A stretch of DNA of 36,267 bases, taken from assembly GCA_900546575.1 (NCBI GenBank), contig URDM01000022.1, forward strand, positions 1 to 36,267. Direction: 5' to 3'. Below the pieces are notes generated by a model that saw only the letters and a list, made by a program, of their open reading frames with translations, ran no database searches and had not been told where the DNA came from. Shown in pieces: positions 7,186-15,232 of this stretch. Numbering within the stretch: position 1 is the stretch's first letter; every line of letters starts with the position of its first letter. Source of the DNA: an uncultured Prevotella sp. Lineage in GTDB: Bacteria > Bacteroidota > Bacteroidia > Bacteroidales > Bacteroidaceae. The translations under genes were made by a program, and so were the position numbers.

Positions 7186-8715
7186 CTACAAACACCTCGT
7201 GAAGTAGGTGGCGTAGCCGGGTATGATGTCTTGATATGCTTTGATGAGCTTGCCGGTCACGCTATCATAGACGCGGATGGAGGAGCTGCCAGTGGCTTGA
7301 CGATAGGTCAGCATGACGGTGCAATCGTCCTCATCACGCAGTCCTAAGCCCGTGATAAGAGGGAATACATCTACCAGTTGCTCGCCTTCATCAAGGCTAA
7401 TCAGCAGTTTGGACTTCACTGGATTAAACTCTTTCATGTTGTAATAGTCGAAGCGATATACCTTATTGCCAACAGAATAGAAGGCATAGCTCTCGCCAAA
7501 CGAGCCCCACCAATATCTTACAGTCCTTGCAAGAGAGGCATCAATCGGCATGATGCGCTTGAGAGAGATGGGCTGAACAGTGGTCTTGACATAGTTGACA
7601 CAGAACTCATATATGGCATACTCTCCGTCACGCTTGCCTATCAGATATACCTCATACGGCTGATTGGAACCCATTCCTGTGGCTTCGGTGAAGCATCCGC
7701 AGAGACTGTCGAGACGGAAAGGTTCGCCATCAATGGTGATATGCTCCATCTGGTCGTTATAGACATGGTAGCAACCCACCGTATTGTCGTCATGCAGCAC
7801 GAAAGTCACTTTCTTAAACCTCTGAAATTGCTTGCTCGACATAGCCTGACGCACATTGCGACTCTTGACGAAAGTGTTCTCATTGAATACAGGAAGCTTG
7901 CGGTCCAGACCATTGAAGACATGGAGATTACCATTGCAGATGAAGTATTTCGATGCGCCATAGCCGAAGGTGACATTGCTGATGTCCAGTCTGGAGGCGC
8001 TGCCCATATACACCTTATTATATATATTGCCGGTATATTCACCCACATTATGATAGAAACCATTGTCTGGATCAGCATTGCGCATGCTGATACATCTGCC
8101 CCAAGAAGGGCTTTGATCTGTGAAAACGGCTATCTCATTGAGGGCATACAGCGTACCATAATACTTGCCATTGATTGGTTCATCGGGGTTTATCCGCTCT
8201 ATCATGTCGGGATAATACTTAGTGAAGGCACGCACATCACCCTGCAATGACATCCATTCGGTGCGTCCGTCAGACTTCTGATAGACCACGATGGAGGAGG
8301 GAGTGTATGTGCTCAGCACCTGGAAGGAGAATGTCTTGCGAAACTCCAGTCCGTTTTCCCTGTCCTTTGCTATGAAGACAGCAGGGATATCAGTCGCCAT
8401 ATTATATCCAGAAGGCAATGAAACCTCCCATACTAACTGCTTGCCGGTGGCTATTTCCTGCTGTTTACCAACCACCCAACGGTAGTCATAGCGCAAGGAA
8501 TCAGCCCCCTCGGAGAAGGTCAGCGAAGGGTTTATCCTCAGAGTGTCCCCCTGATAGAGCGTATATGAACCGTCAGTGGCAATGCCATTTATGGCAGTGA
8601 CCTGCTGTATGTCGTCCGTGGCTTCGCTGTCTTTATCTCCATAGCATGAGAGAAGGGAGGTCATCACGATGCCTAGGATGAGCAACTGATAGTATATTCT
8701 TGTCTTTTTACGCAT
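7186..8715 (-). CDS. PKD-like family surface lipoprotein
   Basis: The 509-residue product has a lipoprotein signal peptide with lipobox LLSC (Cys24), then an acidic segment (YGDKDSEATDD) of the kind that directs lipoproteins to the surface in Bacteroidota. Residues 45–150 form a PKD/Ig-like beta region (DTLRINPSLTFSEGADSLRY, YRWVVGKQQ). The remainder has repeated beta segments that look propeller-like (YKVYMGSASRLDISNV, YEVYLIGKRDGEYAIYEF). PKD-like lipoproteins with DUF4843 proteins and SusCD pairs are a recurrent group in Bacteroidota. The start overlaps the DUF4843 stop by one base (TAATG), so translation is coupled. It probably helps bind substrate; no enzymatic motif is visible. Confidence 0.82.
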   Translation of the reverse strand: MRKKTRIYYQLLILGIVMTSLLSCYGDKDSEATDDIQQVTAINGIATDGSYTLYQGDTLRINPSLTFSEGADSLRYDYRWVVGKQQEIATGKQLVWEVSLPSGYNMATDIPAVFIAKDRENGLEFRKTFSFQVLSTYTPSSIVVYQKSDGRTEWMSLQGDVRAFTKYYPDMIERINPDEPINGKYYGTLYALNEIAVFTDQSPSWGRCISMRNADPDNGFYHNVGEYTGNIYNKVYMGSASRLDISNVTFGYGASKYFICNGNLHVFNGLDRKLPVFNENTFVKSRNVRQAMSSKQFQRFKKVTFVLHDDNTVGCYHVYNDQMEHITIDGEPFRLDSLCGCFTEATGMGSNQPYEVYLIGKRDGEYAIYEFCVNYVKTTVQPISLKRIMPIDASLARTVRYWWGSFGESYAFYSVGNKVYRFDYYNMKEFNPVKSKLLISLDEGEQLVDVFPLITGLGLRDEDDCTVMLTYRQATGSSSIRVYDSVTGKLIKAYQDIIPGYATYFTRCL

Positions 8716-9440
8716 TATTCAAAGTATATTCTGTTACCATTGGAGTCATATTCCTCATGTTGTTCAAACCATTGCTTGCAGAGTGAAATCCAATAATCGA
8801 GGATAACGCTGCTGCCGTCATCCACCCATTCAGGATCGGTGATGCCACTAATCTCCAGAAAGACAGCACACTTACGGGCTGAATAGGTGATTTTGCTCAG
8901 TTTGCTATTGTTTTCCCAGAAGGCAGGAGCGATGGTAAGGTTTTTTGTAAACTGCACATCCACATACTGATAGTCCGGCACTCCCGCCGAGAAATCGTCG
9001 CCCGGGATGAGTTTCAGGCGCATCTTGTATGTCGTTTCGCTGTCCATCTTATCGACGTGGATGGTGGCGCGGAGCGTGTCTTGATACATTCCGCTGCGAA
9101 ACACTTGCTTGCTGTCGAAGCTGACCACAGGAGAACCGTCAGTGATACCTTCGCTTTCAGCCTCCGAAATCATCACTCCGAAATGACGGTCACGACCATA
9201 ATCTATCACCCCCTGCAGGCGAACAGGTATCTGGAGCGTGTAGTCCGTCACCTTTCCACCAAGGAAATAGGCATTGAAACTATAGCTCTCTGGATAGTCT
9301 GCAGCAGAACCAAAGACAGTGCCGCGTGCTATATTGAGCGCACTGGTCGATGTATCGTAGGCTTCCAGCGTATCTTCCGAGCAGGCTGCTACGGACAATA
9401 GGGCTGTGGCTGTAAGCATTATGTATAGAATTTTTCGCAT
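8715..9440 (-). CDS. DUF4843-family lipoprotein
   Basis: The ATG at 9440 gives MRKILYIMLTATALLSVAAC, a lipoprotein signal peptide with Cys20; the frame opens earlier at 9464 but would mask it. The mature part starts SEDTLEAYDTSTSALNIARG, followed by a beta-sandwich-like region (SFNAYFLGGKVTDYTLQIPV, IHVDKMDSETTYKMRLKLIP) characteristic of DUF4843 proteins. These 220–260-residue lipoproteins are found after SusD in loci that also carry PKD-like lipoproteins and metalloproteases. It lies 20 nt after SusD and overlaps the PKD-like gene by one base. Biochemical role is not established; a surface substrate-binding or complex-stabilising subunit is my inference. Confidence 0.82.
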   Translation of the reverse strand: MRKILYIMLTATALLSVAACSEDTLEAYDTSTSALNIARGTVFGSAADYPESYSFNAYFLGGKVTDYTLQIPVRLQGVIDYGRDRHFGVMISEAESEGITDGSPVVSFDSKQVFRSGMYQDTLRATIHVDKMDSETTYKMRLKLIPGDDFSAGVPDYQYVDVQFTKNLTIAPAFWENNSKLSKITYSARKCAVFLEISGITDPEWVDDGSSVILDYWISLCKQWFEQHEEYDSNGNRIYFE

Positions 9441-9460
9441 TGCTTTAAGAGGTGAAAGTG

Positions 9461-10879
9461 TCAATATCCAAACTGTTTCTCGTAATCCGGCAGTGGCAGC
9501 ACATAAGCTGAGGCTGGAACGCTGACAGTATTGCCGTTATAGTTTCCGTCATCGACGGCGCGGAGGTTGCGGCGCTTGTAATAATAGAACAGCTGTCCCT
9601 CGCCGCGGAAGTCGCATATATACTCATGTGTCAGTTCATTCCACAAGGTCTGTGTGGTAGCTGTAGCCGGAAGAGCAGCCTCTCCGCGTTTCTGCTTTAT
9701 AGTATTCAGAAGGCTTAAGGCATTCTCTCTGGTCTCAATACCATTGAGATTGCACTCAGCCAGGATGAGATACATCTCGCTGATTTTCAGCATAGGAACG
9801 ACTGGGTCGCCGTATTTGCCGGCATCTTCCGACTTTACTGACCGCTGATAGCGTATCATATTGATTTTTCCATTTGCGCTCGGGTTTTGGTATAGCCATG
9901 CTCTGCGCACATCATTGTCCTCGTATGCGTTGGCACTCTTGGCAAAATCGCCGGTCAGACCTTCGTAATATGAGCGTGAAACGGTAAGTATGTTCTCACA
10001 GTAGAGGGCAAAAATCATCTCTGGCATGAAGATGCGGTCTGCTTTCTGTTCCACTCCGTAGATGTCGGTCTCCAGAATTTCCTCTGGAAGGATAAACCTA
10101 TACTTTTCCGAATCGATTACCTCTTCGGCATATTGTGCAGCCTCAGCATAATGTCCGCGGTAGATTTCCATCCTGGCGAGCAAAGCAGTAGCAGCATAAT
10201 AGTTCATCCTCTGTGTGCGGTCATAAGCCAGATAGCGGTTGCTGTATGCCTTATTACAATATAGAGGGTCCTTTTTCAAGTAGTCGCGAGCCTGCATAAG
10301 GTCAGAGATAATGGTATCAATAAGCTGCTCATTACTCATTTTCTTACCGAGGACAAAGCCAAAGTCTGTCTTGTAACGCACATTTCCCGACTCTGGATTT
10401 ACCTCATAGCTCTCATTGAACATTCTCATGAGGTCGAAATACATCAATGATCTGAGAGCGAGCGCTTCGCCATGAATGATGTCAATCACGTCGCTGTCAA
10501 TCTTACCTTCCGCCTCCGGCAGCTTTGCAAGGAGCATATTGGCATTGACGATGGTGTTATACATCTTGAGCCAGATAGCAGAAACGAGTTCCTGTCCGCC
10601 GTCAGTGGTGTATCTGAACTGTGACCAAGCGACGCGATCGGGGTCATCTTCCTTGACGTTATATTGCTGTGTAAGCGGTTCGAGGGCTGTCAGAGTAAGG
10701 TTGCCACCATATAGTTCGGTGCTGCCCATGCTGATATATATGCCAGTCAGAGCGGTGTAGTAGCCGTCTGCATTGACAAACATATCCTTCTCGTCAATCT
10801 CCGACTCGGCTCCTACATCAAACCATGAGCAGCTCTGCAGCAGTATAATGGATAATATGTATAATAATGTTTTGCGCAT
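9461..10879 (-). CDS. RagB/SusD-family surface lipoprotein (second of the operon)
   Basis: The start at 10879 gives MRKTLLYILSIILLQSC, a lipoprotein signal with Cys17. The frame extends upstream to 10945 through a C tract, but that stretch has no signal character. The protein has the SusD hallmarks: an N-terminal FVNADGYYTALTGIYISM segment, the helical GEALALRSLMYFDLMRMFN motif and TPR-like helices. The C-terminal part has MLKISEMYLILAECN and FRGEGQLFYYYKRRNL. Paired with the SusC just upstream, it would cap the receptor and capture substrate at the cell surface. Its N-terminus resembles the other SusD of this operon (LTGIYxxM, then ELYGxxL), so the pair probably arose by duplication. Confidence 0.93.
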   Translation of the reverse strand: MRKTLLYILSIILLQSCSWFDVGAESEIDEKDMFVNADGYYTALTGIYISMGSTELYGGNLTLTALEPLTQQYNVKEDDPDRVAWSQFRYTTDGGQELVSAIWLKMYNTIVNANMLLAKLPEAEGKIDSDVIDIIHGEALALRSLMYFDLMRMFNESYEVNPESGNVRYKTDFGFVLGKKMSNEQLIDTIISDLMQARDYLKKDPLYCNKAYSNRYLAYDRTQRMNYYAATALLARMEIYRGHYAEAAQYAEEVIDSEKYRFILPEEILETDIYGVEQKADRIFMPEMIFALYCENILTVSRSYYEGLTGDFAKSANAYEDNDVRRAWLYQNPSANGKINMIRYQRSVKSEDAGKYGDPVVPMLKISEMYLILAECNLNGIETRENALSLLNTIKQKRGEAALPATATTQTLWNELTHEYICDFRGEGQLFYYYKRRNLRAVDDGNYNGNTVSVPASAYVLPLPDYEKQFGY

Positions 10880-10887
10880 AATCAATA

Positions 10888-10895
10888 GGGGGGGG
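10888..10895 (-). repeat. C8 homopolymer just upstream of the second susD start
   Basis: Eight G on the plus strand read as C8 on the coding strand and end 8 nt before the ATG at 10879. Such tracts are prone to slippage. Here it lies in the untranslated spacer between susC and susD, so length changes could alter translation initiation. Confidence 0.6.
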
Positions 10896-10984
10896 AAGCG
10901 GTTTTGTTGATTGGCTGTTTCGTTGTTGCGCCATTTGTTATCCAACGGTGAAAGCCATTGGCACAGTGGCAGTTTTGTCGATTG

Positions 10985-13924
10985 TCAGAAATTCACCTGA
11001 GCATTGAATGTTACCGAACGTGTGAAAGGATAACTGAGACCTCGCTCCTGCCTTATTGTGCTGGCATAGAAGAGGTCATTAGCCGTAATGGAGAGTCTAA
11101 GCATGGATATCCAGCTGTCACGGAGTCTGTCAGAGTCCATATTGTAAGCCAATCTGAGCGATGTCATGCTCAGTCTCTTTTCGTGCTGGACAAACCTTGA
11201 CGTCGCTTTGGTGGCGCTGTTGTCGGTGATGGCCTTGTAGAGAGCCACATCGCCCGGCTTCTGCCATCGTTCGGTAAGCGCACGGCGGTCATTGTTTGTC
11301 ATATAGTTGACGTTCTCTATCTTCTGATGCAGGGTGTAGTTATACTTGTCTGCACCGAAGGAATAATTGAGATGAGTGCCTATTTCCCATGACTTATATC
11401 GGATATTCAGTCCGACATAGCCATTGAGATCAGGCTCATTGACGCCTACCGGCACCTGATCCTGAGCATTCCATGTATAGGTGGTGTTGCCGTTACGGTC
11501 GATATAGAGTTCCTTTCCCGTGCCAGGATCTATGCCAAGGGAGCGCACTGCGTAGATGGTATTCATGGATTCACCCTCCTTGAATTGGAATACGGGAGTG
11601 GTGGAACCCGAACCGTTGGCATTGACCATGTCGTTATATCGCTGGAGAGCGTCTGAAATCTTGAGTATGGTGTTATGGTTTCTTGTGCCGTTGAGCGTGA
11701 CATTGACCAAGAGATTCCTTGTGCGTATAGGGGAATAACTGATATTGAAGTCAAAGCCTTCATTGCGAAGGTCGCCCATATTTGCCTTATAGGTGTCGAA
11801 TCCCAATGATGGAGCGACGGTGATGCTGGTCAGGTTGCCCTTGGTCTTGTTGTTGTAATAGTTGAACTCCAAGTTGAGACGGTTTTTCCAGAGCGAAGCC
11901 TCCAGGCCGATGGTGCGGTTATATGTGGTCTGTCCCTTGAGGTCGGGATTGCCGAGTGTGGTGATTATTGCTCCGAAGTATCCTCCATAGACCTTTGCCA
12001 GATAGTTATACTGGTTGCTTGCCTGGTTTCGGTTGTAGTTCTGGTTGCCCGTAGTGCCGACATTTGCACGCAAGGCGAGCTTTGATACCACACTGCTTCC
12101 GGCGAAGAAACGCTCATTATGCACGTTCCATCTCAGTCCGGCACTCCAGTAAGGCGTGGTCTGCTGATGGTCACCATAGAGCGAACTGCCGTCCATACGG
12201 ATAGTAAGGTCACAGAGATAGCGGTTGTCGTAACTGTAGTTCTGGTTGCAGAAGATGCCGGCAGTGCGGACTTTGGACTTGCCTCCAGTGATTCTGCCGT
12301 ACTTCTCATACTGCACTGCGTATGAGATATAGTCCTGCGAATTGCCGAGAAATCCCGTCATGGTGTAGCTGTCGCTCTCATTTGATGTCTGCTTGGCTTC
12401 TGCTCCGAGTATCGCCTGCACGTCGAAACGACCGAAACTATGTGTATATGACGTCAGCATACTGCCATAGACGGTGGTCGAGGAACTGTGTCCGAGCGTG
12501 TATTTTCCACGCTGGTAGAGCGCATCGGGTGTGATGGAGGAGTTGTTGTTGATATATTCGAAGCTGCCAGGCGATACATATGCGTCGTCACGGTCGCTGT
12601 CATGGCTGAGTGAGAACGACCCTTTCAGACGTACATCATCGGTGATGGTCCAGTTTATTCCGAAATTATTCGTCACGTTCATACCTCTCGAAGCGGAGTA
12701 ACTGTTGAGGTATCGCGCTTCATAGACAGGCGACTGCATGGATGCCAGCACTCCGAGAGCGATGCCTTCAGGCGCTAAGTTTGACAGGGAAAGCATGCGG
12801 TAGTAGTTGCCGTCCGCATCTTTCTCCTGATAATAAGGCAGTGCCGAGGTGTAGGAAGAGAAGCTTCCGTAAGGCGATTCCTTGCTATCCACCATGGAAA
12901 ACTGCAGGTCGTTGGTCACACGGATGCGGTGATTGGATATAATCAACTTTGTGCCAGCCTCGTAAGTGTCTCGTCCGCTGCCCTTCATTGCGCCGTTGAG
13001 ATTGCTGTAACTCAGGTTTGCCGCGAAGCGAACTTTCGTTCCGCCAGGCAGTGATGTCTTTGGTGAAGCCTCGATGATGAGGGAATGCTTGTGCTGGAAA
13101 CCCATCTGCAAAGGCTTTGAAAGCCAATAGGTATCAACGCCACTGAGCACGGCACGGCGTGCCACATTATAGGAATTGGCATTCAGTCCTGCGTCTTCCC
13201 CCTCACGATATGCATCAAATACGCCGGCTTTCTTCTGAAATTCCAGCACCTCTGCCGCATTCATCAGATTGTAGGACGAAAGGTCCGGAATCTCAAACTT
13301 GCCGTTCATTGTATAGCTTATCTGCAGTTTTCCTGCCATCGGGGTGATGGTTTCGATGACCACTACACCGTTTGCGGCACGCGAACCGTATATCGCTGCT
13401 GCGGCAGCGTCCTTCAGTATAGTGATGCTCTTCACGCGATTGATGTCGAGGTCATATACTTTCTGCACGTTTACCTCAAAGCCATCGATTATGAACACGG
13501 GTAAAGTTGTCACTGTCTGCAGATTGCTCTGCGAGATGTCCGGCATTGTATTCTGTCCTCTTATCTCTATCTGGTCAGGTATATGGTTAGGGTCAGAACC
13601 GTAAATGCCACGGGTATCCACCACCTGAAACGAGGGGTCGAACACCTTCAGGCCATCAAGCAGATTGGTGCTGTTGACCTTCATCAGTTCCTTGCCGGAC
13701 ACCTGCACCGCTGTTCCAGTGAAGCTGTTCTTCGTCTTGGAGTAATATCCCGTGACGACAGTCTCGCCTATCTTGCCAAACAGCATTATGTCATTCTTCT
13801 GTACGGTGCTGTCATTCTTTGCCATAGCGGTCTTTTCCTTGGCTGTCTTCTGTGTTTTGCTTTGCGCAAACACCACGGAGTCTGCCGCCATCAGCGTCAG
13901 TATGATCAATATTCTCGTTTTCAT
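10985..13924 (-). CDS. SusC/RagA-family TonB-dependent receptor without N-terminal extension
   Basis: The 979-residue protein has a signal peptide (about residues 1–20, to VFAQ), then a short Lys/Thr-rich linker and directly a TonB box and plug (GETVVTGYYSKTKNSFTG, FDPSFQ, YGSDPNHIPDQIEIRG, ITILKDAAAAAIYGSRAANG). The rest is a beta-barrel ending in F (FNAQVNF). Receptors with the FDPSF/GSxPN plug style usually carry a carboxypeptidase-D-like and often an STN signalling domain before the plug; both are missing. The start overlaps the upstream SusD stop by 4 nt (ATGA). With SusD it should import an oligomer, more likely peptide than glycan given the protease in the operon. Energy would come from TonB–ExbBD encoded elsewhere. 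Confidence 0.93.
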   Translation of the reverse strand: MKTRILIILTLMAADSVVFAQSKTQKTAKEKTAMAKNDSTVQKNDIMLFGKIGETVVTGYYSKTKNSFTGTAVQVSGKELMKVNSTNLLDGLKVFDPSFQVVDTRGIYGSDPNHIPDQIEIRGQNTMPDISQSNLQTVTTLPVFIIDGFEVNVQKVYDLDINRVKSITILKDAAAAAIYGSRAANGVVVIETITPMAGKLQISYTMNGKFEIPDLSSYNLMNAAEVLEFQKKAGVFDAYREGEDAGLNANSYNVARRAVLSGVDTYWLSKPLQMGFQHKHSLIIEASPKTSLPGGTKVRFAANLSYSNLNGAMKGSGRDTYEAGTKLIISNHRIRVTNDLQFSMVDSKESPYGSFSSYTSALPYYQEKDADGNYYRMLSLSNLAPEGIALGVLASMQSPVYEARYLNSYSASRGMNVTNNFGINWTITDDVRLKGSFSLSHDSDRDDAYVSPGSFEYINNNSSITPDALYQRGKYTLGHSSSTTVYGSMLTSYTHSFGRFDVQAILGAEAKQTSNESDSYTMTGFLGNSQDYISYAVQYEKYGRITGGKSKVRTAGIFCNQNYSYDNRYLCDLTIRMDGSSLYGDHQQTTPYWSAGLRWNVHNERFFAGSSVVSKLALRANVGTTGNQNYNRNQASNQYNYLAKVYGGYFGAIITTLGNPDLKGQTTYNRTIGLEASLWKNRLNLEFNYYNNKTKGNLTSITVAPSLGFDTYKANMGDLRNEGFDFNISYSPIRTRNLLVNVTLNGTRNHNTILKISDALQRYNDMVNANGSGSTTPVFQFKEGESMNTIYAVRSLGIDPGTGKELYIDRNGNTTYTWNAQDQVPVGVNEPDLNGYVGLNIRYKSWEIGTHLNYSFGADKYNYTLHQKIENVNYMTNNDRRALTERWQKPGDVALYKAITDNSATKATSRFVQHEKRLSMTSLRLAYNMDSDRLRDSWISMLRLSITANDLFYASTIRQERGLSYPFTRSVTFNAQVNF

Positions 13925-15207
13925 CGACTGATACGTTTATTGAGATAGTACAACTGTCCGTCGCCAAAGAGGTCACGACGGTATTCATCATATATCATCG
14001 GAAGGAGGTCAGCATCCTCCGATGCGTCGGCTGCGTAGGTCACATCCTTGTTTGATTGCATCGCTATAAGGCGTTGGCGTGCCTCCTGTTTGCGGCCCAG
14101 TCGCCACAAAGCTTCTGCCGCTATGAGTTGCACTTCGCCCAGTCTGATGTAAGGGATTGCAGCCGGAAGGTCGGTGCTTCCGCCGCTTTCTGTGCTCACA
14201 TAGCCTGTAAGCAGGGTGTTCGGTCCGTATTTGTTTGACATTATCTGCGTGCCGTCTTCCTGCTCGCGGAACCATGCCCTGCGGCGGATGTCGGTCTGCT
14301 GGGCGTAAATGCGGTCGATGTCAGTACGGCATCTGACTTTCTTCTGGTCGAAAAGCGTTGCGCTCAGACGGGTGAAACCTGTCGGCAATGATGACAAAGC
14401 AAAGATATTCTCACGGGAGAAGCAGTAATCAGAACCATACTTGCCCGGTGTGACGAAGTAAAAGAGCTGATATCGTGTCGCCACCCGTTCCGGATCTGTA
14501 TGCAGCATCACTGAGTCTGCATTGTCCAATGCCTTCTGATAGTCGCCTTTCCATAGCGCCACTCTGGCTTTCAGCGCCTTTACTGCATAGGCATTGAGCT
14601 GGAAAGTGCGCAGCCTTCGGTCTATTTCTCCCACTTTTACCGATGAAGGATTTGTGGCATTCATTATGGGGTCATTTGTAGAAAGCAGTCTGTCTGCCTT
14701 GTCAAGCCATTCCTCCACTCCGTCCATAGGAAGGTCCAGAAGGCGGTGGAGGTCGAATGTCATGGCGGCTTTGATGGCATAACACTCGCCCAGGACTATC
14801 TCCTTGAGTCCGGAAGTGAAGAATACCACCTTGGTATGCTCTGCTTCGTCGATTATCCTGTCGCAGGATTCTATGACTCTGTCAGCGCAAATCCGCATGG
14901 TGTCCATACGCTGACGCAATACTGGCGCATCGAAATCGAGCTTAGATGCCGCCGTGGTCTCTTCGTCATAAGGCTCTAATGTCTGTGAGGCGAACTCCAT
15001 CATGCCGAGCGAAAGCGTGTTGCCATAAAGTTCTGGTGCACGCATCTGCATATAGATGCCTGTCAATGCCTGCATGAAAGCTGTCTCATCCTTGAAGAAT
15101 TTCCCCGCAGTGACGTCGCTGTCGTCGCCCGTCTTGTCGAAGAAATTATCGCAGCTCTGCAGCATTGTGCAAGCTATCATCATTATATATATTATTCTTG
15201 TTCTCAT
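13921..15207 (-). CDS. RagB/SusD-family surface lipoprotein (first of the operon, short)
   Basis: The 428-residue product begins MRTRIIYIMMIACTMLQSC, a lipoprotein signal with Cys19, followed by DNFFDKTGDD, which is acidic and surface-directing. SusD features are the N-terminal FKDETAFMQALTGIYMQMRA, the ECYAIKAAMTFDLHRLLDLP helix and the C-terminal IPYIRLGEVQLIAAEALWRL plus RDLFGDGQLYYLNKR. It is shorter than usual SusD proteins (480–600), mainly in the middle. It sits 25 nt behind the dwarf SusC-like gene and overlaps the following susC by 4 nt. Which of the two receptors it serves is unclear; gene order suggests the dwarf one. Confidence 0.9.
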   Translation of the reverse strand: MRTRIIYIMMIACTMLQSCDNFFDKTGDDSDVTAGKFFKDETAFMQALTGIYMQMRAPELYGNTLSLGMMEFASQTLEPYDEETTAASKLDFDAPVLRQRMDTMRICADRVIESCDRIIDEAEHTKVVFFTSGLKEIVLGECYAIKAAMTFDLHRLLDLPMDGVEEWLDKADRLLSTNDPIMNATNPSSVKVGEIDRRLRTFQLNAYAVKALKARVALWKGDYQKALDNADSVMLHTDPERVATRYQLFYFVTPGKYGSDYCFSRENIFALSSLPTGFTRLSATLFDQKKVRCRTDIDRIYAQQTDIRRRAWFREQEDGTQIMSNKYGPNTLLTGYVSTESGGSTDLPAAIPYIRLGEVQLIAAEALWRLGRKQEARQRLIAMQSNKDVTYAADASEDADLLPMIYDEYRRDLFGDGQLYYLNKRISR

Positions 15208-15232
15208 TGTCAGATGGTTTTTGTTTTCCCTT

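Noticed and set aside
10880..10945. 22-residue N-terminal extension of the second SusD
   Set aside because: The extension is polar, runs through the C8 tract and would place the lipoprotein signal inside the protein; the ATG at 10879 gives a normal lipoprotein signal.
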